6,055 nt of DNA from JAAUQA01 sp036351435 (GTDB lineage: Bacteria; Pseudomonadota; Gammaproteobacteria; Competibacterales; Competibacteraceae), in assembly GCA_036351435.1 (NCBI GenBank), contig JAZBPA010000182.1, positions 1-6,055 of the forward strand, written 5' to 3'. The translations under genes and the position numbers were made by a program. Numbering within the stretch: the first letter of the stretch is position 1; each line of letters starts with the position of its first letter. The notes below the pieces were generated by a model. The model was not told the DNA's origin. It was given only the letters and a program-made list of their open reading frames with translations, and did no database searches. This document shows, piece after piece, positions 1 to 5,929 of this stretch.

Positions 1-782
1 GCGGCAGCCAGGCGCTGGTACGAGTCGCCCTGGTCGATGTCACTGAGCAGCGCAAGGCGGAACAGGCGGCCCGCCGTCATCTGGAAGAGACCGCTCGCCT
101 GCAACGCCTAGAGGTAGCCCATGAACTGGCCACCCAGCTAGCCCATGAGCTCAATCAACCGCTGGGCGCGATTACCCTGTTTGCCGAGGCCAGCCTGCAA
201 CAGTTGGGGCGTCTGTCCACCGACGAGGCGTTGCTCAAGAATAGTCTCCAGCGTATCCGAGTGCAGGCGCTACGCGGGGGCGAGATCATCCGCCGCCTGC
301 GCGCCTTTCTGGGCCGTGCCGAGATTGACGCCAGCCCGCTGGATATTAACGCCGTGGTGGTCACCACCTGCACCCTGATCAAACCGACCCTGGAAGACGA
401 AGGGATTCGCCTGGAACTTGATCTAGGCGACGATCTACCCCCGGTCATGGGTGTGCAGGTGCACCTAGAGCAAGTCCTGCTCAACCTGCTGACCAATGCC
501 CTGGAGGCGATTCGCGAGACCGACTCGGCGACTGGTCATATCCAGATTGAGACCCGCCGCCAGCAGAACGCTGCCCAAGTCAGCGTGCGCGACACCGGTC
601 CCGGTATTGGCCCGGAGGTGGCCGAGCGACTGTTCGAGCCCCTGTACACCACCAAGCCCCACGGTTTGGGGGTGGGCTTGTGCATCAGCCGCAGTTTGAT
701 CGAATTCCACGGCGGTCGACTGTGGGTCGAAGCGCGTCAACCCGGTGGCGTGTTCCATTTCGAGGTGCCTTACGCGCCATGA
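1..782 (+). CDS. Sensor histidine kinase, FixL/TtrS-like group (5'-partial)
   Basis: The C-terminal 259 residues of a two-component sensor kinase are present. The reading frame enters at base 3 and the real start lies upstream of the window. The first ~20 visible residues (VALVDVTEQRKAEQA) look like the tail of a PAS/PAC sensory domain leading into a linker helix. The dimerisation/phosphoacceptor H-box is LAHELNQPLGAI, with the histidine codon at 144-146; HELNQPL is typical of the FixL/TtrS group. The HATPase domain follows: N-box LEQVLLNLLTNALEAI (Asn codons at 483-485 and 495-497), G1 box DTGPGIG from 591, F-box LFEPLYTTKP, and G2 box GLGVGL at 663-680. All catalytic motifs look intact, so it should autophosphorylate and pass phosphate to the regulator encoded next. 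The stop overlaps that gene's ATG (ATGA). The sensed signal cannot be told because the sensory part is missing. No haem-binding PAS is visible, so calling it FixL itself would be unjustified. Confidence 0.93.
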   Translation, partial: GSQALVRVALVDVTEQRKAEQAARRHLEETARLQRLEVAHELATQLAHELNQPLGAITLFAEASLQQLGRLSTDEALLKNSLQRIRVQALRGGEIIRRLRAFLGRAEIDASPLDINAVVVTTCTLIKPTLEDEGIRLELDLGDDLPPVMGVQVHLEQVLLNLLTNALEAIRETDSATGHIQIETRRQQNAAQVSVRDTGPGIGPEVAERLFEPLYTTKPHGLGVGLCISRSLIEFHGGRLWVEARQPGGVFHFEVPYAP

Positions 783-1402
783 CCCCAACGGTGTTTATCG
801 TCGATGACGACCCCGCCATGCGCGAGTCGCTCCAGCAATTTCTTGAGGTTGCGGGACTCAAGGTGGAAGCTTTTGCCGACGGTCCCAGTTTCCTGGCGAC
901 CTGTGACAACCGCCCCGGCTGCGTGGTTTTGGATATGGCCATGCCGGGCATGGACGGACACGCGGTACAGGCGGCGCTGTGCGAGCGCGGCCTAGTCATC
1001 CCCGTCATCTTCCTGACCGGCCACGCCAGCATTCCCCAAGCGGTGCGCACGGTGCGGGGCGGGGCCGTGGATTTTCTGGAAAAGCCGGTGACCGGCGCAC
1101 AGTTGCTGGAGCGGGTACGCGACGCCTTGGCGCTTGATGCACAACGCCGCCACGGTCAAGATCAGTTCGCTGAGCTTCAGCGGCGCTATAGCCTGTTGAG
1201 TCAGCGGGAAGTTGAGGTTTTAAGGCTGTTGGTCGTTGGAATGAAGAACAAGGAACTCGCGCGAACACTGGGCATCAGCCCACGCACCGTGGAAACCCAT
1301 CGCGCCCACATCATGTACAAGATGGGCGCTACCAGTTTGGCGGAACTGGCGCAAATGGCGGTTCATCTTCACCTTGACCCACCCGTTCGATCCAGCGACT
1401 GA
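779..1402 (+). CDS. FixJ/TtrR-type response regulator with LuxR-type HTH
   Basis: A 207-residue transcriptional regulator. The N-terminal receiver domain (about 4-118) has the acidic pair/triad D9-D11, phosphoacceptor D52 in VVLDMAMPGMDG, T80 and K102 in FLEKPV, so all phosphorylation residues are present. A linker (~120-137) leads to a LuxR/NarL-type DNA-binding domain at about 138-198, with the family signature LSQREVEVLRLLVVGMKNKE and the recognition region SPRTVETHRAHIMYKMGA. Length and domain order match the FixJ/TtrR family. I chose ATG 779 because it overlaps the kinase stop (ATGA), because the receiver fold begins immediately after it (TPTVFIVDDD), and because a GAGGTG sequence lies upstream at 762-767. 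The frame stays open upstream, but those residues are kinase-gene shadow. Coupled expression with the kinase and phosphotransfer from it are inferred from this arrangement. Target promoters are unknown. No symbol is given because fixJ, ttrR and others share this architecture. Confidence 0.94.
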   Translation: MTPTVFIVDDDPAMRESLQQFLEVAGLKVEAFADGPSFLATCDNRPGCVVLDMAMPGMDGHAVQAALCERGLVIPVIFLTGHASIPQAVRTVRGGAVDFLEKPVTGAQLLERVRDALALDAQRRHGQDQFAELQRRYSLLSQREVEVLRLLVVGMKNKELARTLGISPRTVETHRAHIMYKMGATSLAELAQMAVHLHLDPPVRSSD

Positions 1403-1561
1403 TTGGCTCCATCGTTCTACAGTAAAAAATCGCTGAATCCTTACTCTGGACCTTTATGAGACTTGACTTACAGCACCGAATCTCCAGGGACGTAATCACG
1501 GCGGTCTTGATAACGATGTCCAGGACAATACTTAGTCCACTGAATTTGAGGGGTACCAATA
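1403..1561 (+). other. Intergenic region between regulator and antiporter genes
   Basis: This 159-bp AT-richer gap separates the regulator from the antiporter. No hairpin followed by a T-run is visible, so I cannot place a terminator. A CAGCGA/TCGCTG inverted repeat (1393-1398 and 1430-1435) has a 31-base loop and is probably chance. The hexamers TTGACT (1463-1468) and TTGATA (1507-1512) resemble -35 boxes, but neither has a convincing -10 at normal spacing. A promoter for the antiporter gene is likely here but not assignable by eye. Confidence 0.4.
1547..1553 (+). promoter_or_regulatory. Ribosome binding site supporting the GTG start
   Basis: The sequence TGAGGGG lies 8 bases before GTG 1562. 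Its first three bases (1547-1549) are also an in-frame TGA stop for the antiporter frame, so GTG 1562 is the most upstream start possible. The next ATG (1592) falls inside the first membrane helix and lacks this spacing. Confidence 0.7.
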
Positions 1562-4006
1562 GTGCCTTTGGTGGATAGTGTTCTCATCTTGATGGCCCTC
1601 CTTGCCGTCGGCGTGGGCGCAGCGGTGCTGTGCCGGAATTTACCGATTCCGTACTCTGTTGTGTTGGTTCTAATCGGCCTAGGGCTAGAACCTCTCGCCG
1701 AGCAGTGGCCGACACTGACGCCCTTACTGCATTTTCGCCTGACACCGGAACTGGTATTGTTCATTTTCTTGCCCACCTTGATTTTCGAGTCCAGTTGCAA
1801 TCTTAACGCCCGGCAATTGTTTAAAGACCTAGCACCGATACTCATAATGGCGGTGCCTGCTTTATTGCTCTCTACTTTCATCATTGGTCTAGGGCTGTGG
1901 TGGACCTTGTCATTAAATCTCGGCGTGGCGTTGCTGTTCGGTGCCTTGATCTCAGCCACCGACCCGGTAGCCGTCATCGCTCTGTTCAAGGAATTAGGCA
2001 CGCCGCAACGGCTTACGGTATTAGTGGAGGGAGAGTCGTTATTCAACGACGCCACCGCTATTGTGCTGTTCACCTTGTTGCTGGGGTTGGTGGTCCATGA
2101 CGCGGCGGATTGGAATCCAGGCTTCGCCGTCTTTCAGTTCATACAGGTATTCGGTGGCGGTTTGATAGTCGGCATCTTTTTGGGTTGGACGGTCAGTGGG
2201 TTGATGGCTAGATTTGAACTCAATGCGGGGCTGGTTATTCTGCTGTCAGTCATCATGGCCTATGTCGCTTTTATCGTCGCCGAACACGGGTTGCACGTAT
2301 CCGGCGTGATGGCCACTGCCGCCAGCGCGTTGATGCTCAGCGCTTTTGGTCTGCCGCGATTACCGGATCGAATCGGTAGCGCTCTGCGGGAAGTCTGGGA
2401 ATTCCTGGCCCTGATCGGCAATACCTTGTTATTTTTATTGGTAGGACTGTCCGTCAATCTGACCAGCTTGGTGAGTCGTTTGGATATCGTGCTGCTCGCT
2501 GTCGGGTTGGTGCTGGCGGCACGAGCCGGCACGGTTTATACGCTGGTGCCCGGGGCAACCCGTTTGTTTGGACTTCCTCGCGTGACCCTGGGCGAGCGCC
2601 ACATTTTATGGTGGGGTGGGTTAAAGGGGGGATTGGCCATCGCGATGGCGCTGTCGATACCACCCGATTTGCCGGAACGCCAGTTATTGTTGGATTTAAC
2701 GGTCGGTGTGGTGCTGTTCACGTTGTTGATCAATGCTCCTACTATCCGTCCGTTGTTGCAAAAATTGGGTATCAATCGACTTAACGCGGATGAGCAGGTT
2801 GAATTGAATCAGGGTGTCGCGGTGGCTCAGCATCAGCTGCAACAAAAGCTAGGCCAATTGCACAATGCGGGTTTGCTGTCACGGGCAGCCCACCACCAAA
2901 TTCGTAACCGGTTCAAGGCGATGCTTACAGCTGACCTGCCGGTTATTGAAGCGACTGATCAGGAGGTTCGCCAACAGCGACTGGAAGCGCTACGCGCTGA
3001 AGTGCAAGCTTTGGACGATTTGTATCAAGTTGGCACGATTCGGCAGGCGACGTTTTTGGACCTGCAGAGTGAGTTACAGATGGAGCGAGAACAAATCGCC
3101 GACGCTCCGGACCGCTTATCCAACGAGCAGCCGGCATCGCCGAGTCGCTGGCGGAGATTAGAGATCGCGGTCCTGCAACGGCTTTGGGAACAGGACTGGG
3201 CTGTCGGTCTGCTGTCTCGTTATCAGAATTGGCGCTTGTCACATTACTTAACCAAAAGCATGGCGCGTATTTTGATGACGGAAGCCGCTTTACAAACGAT
3301 TCGCCAACATCCGGAGTCCGCCCCGCGCAAAACGCTTGAACACCTCTACCATCAGCGTTTGCAAAAACTCCGGGCTGACATAGCGGATATTCAACAGGAT
3401 TTTCCGGAATTCAGCCGGCGCTTCGAAGTGCGCTTAGCTTCGCAAGCGGCGCTCATAGCCGCCATGCGGGCTATTGATGAGGAGTATCGGCATCGCAGCC
3501 TCGGCGCCAAGGCCTATACCCAGTTGGAGGAGCGCATCCATAAGGCATTACAAGCGGTCCCGCCGGTATCGATGCCGTTAGTTGACCTGCATTATCGAGA
3601 TTGGGTCAGCATGGTGCCGTTGTTCTCGGGGTTGCCTGATAATGCCTTGCAAGAGATTGCCAGGCAGGCGATGGCAGTCAATTTTCTCGCCGGCGACACC
3701 ATTATCAGTCAAGACAGTCGCGGTGATGCGCTTTATATCGTGATCCATGGGTGCGTTTCCGTTACTCAACGCCTGCCAACCGGTGAAACTCGGCAACTGG
3801 CGGAACTCAGGGCGGGGGAATTTGTCGGCGAAACGGCATTACTCGGCAATCATTTACGTACTGCTAATGTACATGCATTGCGTGCAACCACTGTATTGCG
3901 TTTAACTCGCAAAGAGGTATTAGCCTTGGCGGAACGTTTTCCCGAATTGGCACAGCGACTACGCGACACAGAGCAAGTCAGGGCATTGGGAAGACGGGAG
4001 TTTTGA
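1562..4006 (+). CDS. CPA1-family Na+/H+ antiporter with C-terminal cyclic-nucleotide-binding domain
   Basis: This 814-residue inner-membrane protein should exchange Na+ (or K+) for H+ in pH and salt homeostasis. Residues ~5-400 form a membrane domain of about a dozen hydrophobic helices. CPA1/NhaP hallmarks are FLPTLIFESS (69-78), the unwound-helix motif ATDPVAV (132-138), EGESLFNDA (156-164, with the family's Asn-Asp pair N162-D163) and WGGLKGGLAIAMALSIP (351-367). Residues ~410-665 are a long, charged, mostly helical cytosolic segment. Residues ~683-795 form a cyclic-nucleotide-binding domain: VPLFSGLPD entry, ALYIVIHGCVSV strand with G730, and a phosphate-binding cassette GEFVGETALLGN with E757 and R766. 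Those two residues contact the cyclic nucleotide in CRP/PKA-type domains, so cAMP or cGMP binding is plausible but unproven. Antiporter plus helical tail plus such a domain parallels plant SOS1 and sperm-specific NHE. Ion specificity cannot be read from the sequence. The gene looks less GC-rich than the preceding pair and stands alone, converging on the PilZ-like gene. Confidence 0.93.
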   Translation: MPLVDSVLILMALLAVGVGAAVLCRNLPIPYSVVLVLIGLGLEPLAEQWPTLTPLLHFRLTPELVLFIFLPTLIFESSCNLNARQLFKDLAPILIMAVPALLLSTFIIGLGLWWTLSLNLGVALLFGALISATDPVAVIALFKELGTPQRLTVLVEGESLFNDATAIVLFTLLLGLVVHDAADWNPGFAVFQFIQVFGGGLIVGIFLGWTVSGLMARFELNAGLVILLSVIMAYVAFIVAEHGLHVSGVMATAASALMLSAFGLPRLPDRIGSALREVWEFLALIGNTLLFLLVGLSVNLTSLVSRLDIVLLAVGLVLAARAGTVYTLVPGATRLFGLPRVTLGERHILWWGGLKGGLAIAMALSIPPDLPERQLLLDLTVGVVLFTLLINAPTIRPLLQKLGINRLNADEQVELNQGVAVAQHQLQQKLGQLHNAGLLSRAAHHQIRNRFKAMLTADLPVIEATDQEVRQQRLEALRAEVQALDDLYQVGTIRQATFLDLQSELQMEREQIADAPDRLSNEQPASPSRWRRLEIAVLQRLWEQDWAVGLLSRYQNWRLSHYLTKSMARILMTEAALQTIRQHPESAPRKTLEHLYHQRLQKLRADIADIQQDFPEFSRRFEVRLASQAALIAAMRAIDEEYRHRSLGAKAYTQLEERIHKALQAVPPVSMPLVDLHYRDWVSMVPLFSGLPDNALQEIARQAMAVNFLAGDTIISQDSRGDALYIVIHGCVSVTQRLPTGETRQLAELRAGEFVGETALLGNHLRTANVHALRATTVLRLTRKEVLALAERFPELAQRLRDTEQVRALGRREF

Positions 4007-4019
4007 TCGCTGCCTGATG

Positions 4020-4445
4020 TTAATCCACTACTACTAACTCTGGCGTTTGGCGGTTAAAGGCCAACAACGCGTTCAAACCGTCCCCCGCTGCGGCCACCAG
4101 CACATCCGTCAATAGTCCCATCCCATGGGTACCGTGGCTTAACACGCGACCGGATAAGTCATATTGGACGCCCCGGCCCTTTTCCATGAGCAGAAAGCGC
4201 ACTTGCAAAAACTCATCCTCGCTCACTAAAGCATCGGTCTCCAGCCGGACGCCATGCGGCCCTACTCCACGAATTCGGCAGCAACCTAACTGCCCACCGT
4301 TGCGAAATAAAACCGCACTGAGCGGAGGCGTCAGGGTTTCGCCATCCCAGCAATAAACGTTATGAGTCTTTTCATTCGACTCATTTATCGGCGCTGAGAC
4401 TGGGCCGGCAGGACTTCGAGCGATATTGACTACTCGGTCCGTCAT
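4020..4445 (-). CDS. Small PilZ-like domain protein with degenerate ligand motifs
   Basis: A 141-residue soluble protein with no signal peptide or membrane helix. Residues ~1-40 look disordered. From ~42 to ~117 the pattern resembles a PilZ beta-barrel: GCCRIRGVGPHGVRLETD (54-71) matches the family's 'v-r-D-x-S-x-x-G-h-x-h' strand pair, and LQVRFLLMEKG (80-90), then LSGRVLSHGTHGMGLLTD (97-114), match the later strands. PilZ proteins usually bind c-di-GMP through RxxxR and [DN]xSxxG. Here the second motif reads GVGPHG and no clear RxxxR precedes it, so ligand binding is doubtful. The start at 4445 is chosen because AAGGAG (4454-4459, minus strand) lies 8 bases upstream. The frame is open to an ATG at 4553 (177 residues), but that extension has a weaker ribosome site and no recognisable domain. 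The gene converges on the antiporter gene with a 13-bp gap. A PilZ relationship is my best reading; an unrelated small beta protein is possible. Confidence 0.6.
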   Translation of the reverse strand: MTDRVVNIARSPAGPVSAPINESNEKTHNVYCWDGETLTPPLSAVLFRNGGQLGCCRIRGVGPHGVRLETDALVSEDEFLQVRFLLMEKGRGVQYDLSGRVLSHGTHGMGLLTDVLVAAAGDGLNALLAFNRQTPELVVVD

Positions 4446-4453
4446 ACGATCGA

Positions 4454-4459
4454 CTCCTT
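4454..4459 (-). promoter_or_regulatory. Strong Shine-Dalgarno deciding the PilZ-like start
   Basis: On the minus strand this reads AAGGAG followed by 8 bases and ATG at 4445. It is a near-ideal ribosome binding site and the main reason to prefer the 141-residue protein. The alternative ATG at 4553 has only AGGATAGG ending 2 bases from the codon. Confidence 0.7.
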
Positions 4460-4633
4460 GTTCTAGGCGGGTCTGTTGATGTGTATCGCGTGCTGTAACG
4501 GCAGCTGGGCTTACCGATGATCGCTTTTTGTAAGCCTTGCCGCTACAGGTCATTGCCTATCCTATTACTTGCCATTCTAACCATTGCGTAATAAAGATAA
4601 ATTGTTGGGAATACTCAGGAATAATACTGACTC

Positions 4634-4673
4634 GACCGGCCAAGATAGCCGCTCTGCGGAGTAGAGGGCCGTC
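4634..4673. repeat. Nested inverted repeat (possible leader hairpin)
   Basis: GACCGGCC (4634-4641) pairs with GGCCGTC (4667-4673) through seven base pairs with one bulged C at 4637. It encloses a second small hairpin, CCGC-TCT-GCGG (4649-4659). There is no downstream T-run on either strand, so it does not look like an intrinsic terminator. It may be a structured leader or chance. Confidence 0.3.
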
Positions 4674-4695
4674 CAATGTCCGGTAGTTCTACGGA

Positions 4696-4724
4696 TTGTG
4701 ATCAGAACCAAGCTGTGGTTTTAT
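4696..4724 (+). promoter_or_regulatory. Candidate sigma70-like promoter for the Trx-VKOR gene
   Basis: TTGTGA (4696-4701) and TTTTAT (4719-4724) are separated by 17 bases. Each matches 4 of 6 consensus positions. The predicted transcript start would be near 4731, giving a leader of about 90 bases. This is weak evidence from spacing and similarity only. Confidence 0.25.
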
Positions 4725-4739
4725 TCACTGATGAGTGAA
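4724..4739. repeat. Inverted repeat TTCACT-GATG-AGTGAA, possible operator
   Basis: Perfect 6-bp arms flank a 4-base centre. It sits at the end of the candidate -10 and over its expected transcription start, where a repressor site would be placed. It could also form a short hairpin in RNA. The binding protein is unknown. Confidence 0.3.
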
Positions 4740-4819
4740 AAGACGATAGCCGAAGCTGTCCGAGGCGTTGGTCCACGGTCTGCACTCTTCCCGACCTTTC
4801 CTAAAACAGACTTACTGGC

Positions 4820-5875
4820 ATGAACAAGACATGGGCTAAACGCTGGATTATTGGATTCTCTCTCTTGTTTGGACTGGTGCTCAATCTCCAGTCTTCCGGG
4901 TTTGGCGCTACCGCGGTGGTGCACGCCGTATTCTTCTATTCGCCGACTTGCCCGCACTGTCACGAAGTGATTGAGGACGTGCTGAAACCACTGCGTAACC
5001 AATACGGCGAGCAATTGGCCATCGTCGCCGTGAATGTCCGCGACCCGCGCGGACAGGGGTTATATCGGGCAGCCATAAAACACTTCTCGATAGCCGAGGA
5101 TCGCGTGGGCGTACCCACGCTCATTGTCGATGAGCAGGTCATGGTCGGGGCGTTGGAAATTCCCCAGCAATTTCCCCAGCTCATCACCACAATGCTAGCG
5201 CAAGGCGGTAGCCCACTACCGCCTATTGCCGGACTCATGGACACGACCAAGAACGCGTCCCCTGGTGTGGAAAAAAACCTACCGGATAAACAACGCTTTG
5301 GCGTATTTCAGAAAATCACCCTGGACCCTATCGGTAACAGCCTAGCCATCGTCATGTTGATCATGATGGCAACCGTGTTGGTGTATACGCTAAGCCACTT
5401 TTCTGCTGATATGAAGCATGCGCCACATCAATCCCTCGGTTGGCCGGTGCCCGCGATTGCTGTGCTGGGATTGGGCATCGCCGGCTACATGGGTTACGTG
5501 GAATCAGCTCAGGTCATGGCCGTTTGTGGACCGGTCGGCGATTGCAATACCGTCCAGCAAAGTAAATACGCCGAGTTGTTCGGCATTCCGCTGGGCATTC
5601 TGGGCATCGGCGGCTATTTACTTATTCTTGGCGCTTGGCTGCTCGCCCGCTTCTCCGAAACGCGCCTTGCCGCACTGAGTACGTTGGCGATCTTTGGCAT
5701 AGCGCTCGGTGGCACACTGTTCTCCGTTTATCTCACCTTCCTGGAACCGTTCGTGATCGGCGCGACTTGCGCTTGGTGCTTGGGTTCGGCGTTGTGCATG
5801 ACGCTGCTGCTGCTATTCACCCGCAAAGCGGCGGCCGCGGCCTTTGAGGAGATAATCGGCTCCGTGACAGCCTAA
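4820..5875 (+). CDS. Thioredoxin-like/vitamin K epoxide reductase (VKOR) fusion, disulfide-forming membrane enzyme
   Basis: This 351-residue protein should oxidise cysteine pairs of exported proteins and pass the electrons to quinone, doing the combined work of DsbA and DsbB. Residues ~8-29 form a signal anchor or signal peptide. Residues ~33-128 are a thioredoxin-like domain with FFYSPTCPHCHEV (active-site C44 and C47) and a cis-proline loop GVPT (P99), expected in the periplasm. After a linker and an extra membrane helix (~172-192), residues ~210-335 form the four-helix VKOR domain. Its loop cysteines are C236 and C242 (AVCGPVGDCNTV), followed by S248 and FGIPLG, and the quinone-side CxxC is C317/C320 (ATCAWC). 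The six-residue loop-cysteine spacing is typical of bacterial VKORs. The thioredoxin domain precedes VKOR, unlike the well-known cyanobacterial fusion where it follows. ATG 4820 gives the complete signal segment, but no good Shine-Dalgarno precedes it. A J-domain gene follows after 54 bp. Confidence 0.93.
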   Translation: MNKTWAKRWIIGFSLLFGLVLNLQSSGFGATAVVHAVFFYSPTCPHCHEVIEDVLKPLRNQYGEQLAIVAVNVRDPRGQGLYRAAIKHFSIAEDRVGVPTLIVDEQVMVGALEIPQQFPQLITTMLAQGGSPLPPIAGLMDTTKNASPGVEKNLPDKQRFGVFQKITLDPIGNSLAIVMLIMMATVLVYTLSHFSADMKHAPHQSLGWPVPAIAVLGLGIAGYMGYVESAQVMAVCGPVGDCNTVQQSKYAELFGIPLGILGIGGYLLILGAWLLARFSETRLAALSTLAIFGIALGGTLFSVYLTFLEPFVIGATCAWCLGSALCMTLLLLFTRKAAAAAFEEIIGSVTA

Positions 5876-5929
5876 GGGGGAAAGCTCCAAAAGGGCGAAC
5901 TGACCTTCACGACCACACGGTAAGGGTTG

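Larger units (their letters stand above)
4446..4819. other. Divergent non-coding region with two structured elements
   Basis: This stretch lies between the divergent PilZ-like and Trx-VKOR genes and should carry the promoters of both. Bases 4446-4553 remain open in frame with the PilZ-like gene but are judged non-coding or leader. The rest (4554-4819) is AT-richer with no credible gene. It contains a nested inverted repeat (4634-4673), a weak plus-strand promoter candidate (4696-4724) and an inverted repeat (4724-4739). On the minus strand TATTAT (4621-4626) resembles a -10 box but lacks a matching -35. No T-run terminator is visible. Confidence 0.5.

Noticed and set aside
680..778. Upstream extension of the response regulator frame
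   Set aside because: It overlaps the conserved kinase C-terminus, and the receiver fold starts exactly at ATG 779.
155..1268. Long open frames on the minus strand opposite the kinase and regulator genes
   Set aside because: They are low-complexity Arg/Ser/Pro-rich shadows of strongly supported plus-strand genes in GC-rich DNA.
1..1402. Calling the two-component pair FixL/FixJ for oxygen sensing
   Set aside because: The sensory domain lies outside the window, and HELNQPL kinases with this regulator type serve many signals.
1463..1535. TTGACT and TTGATA as -35 boxes for the antiporter gene
   Set aside because: No -10-like hexamer lies 16-18 bases downstream; AATACT is only 14 bases after TTGATA.
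4697..4712. TGTGA half of a CRP-type site
   Set aside because: The partner half (TCACA expected at 4708-4712) reads CCAAG, so there is no palindrome.
4728..4740. CTGATGA followed by GAAA, resembling a hammerhead ribozyme core
   Set aside because: Only two bases separate the two core motifs, leaving no room for stem II.
5876..5929. Terminator between the Trx-VKOR and J-domain genes
   Set aside because: No stem with a following T-run is visible in the 54-bp gap.
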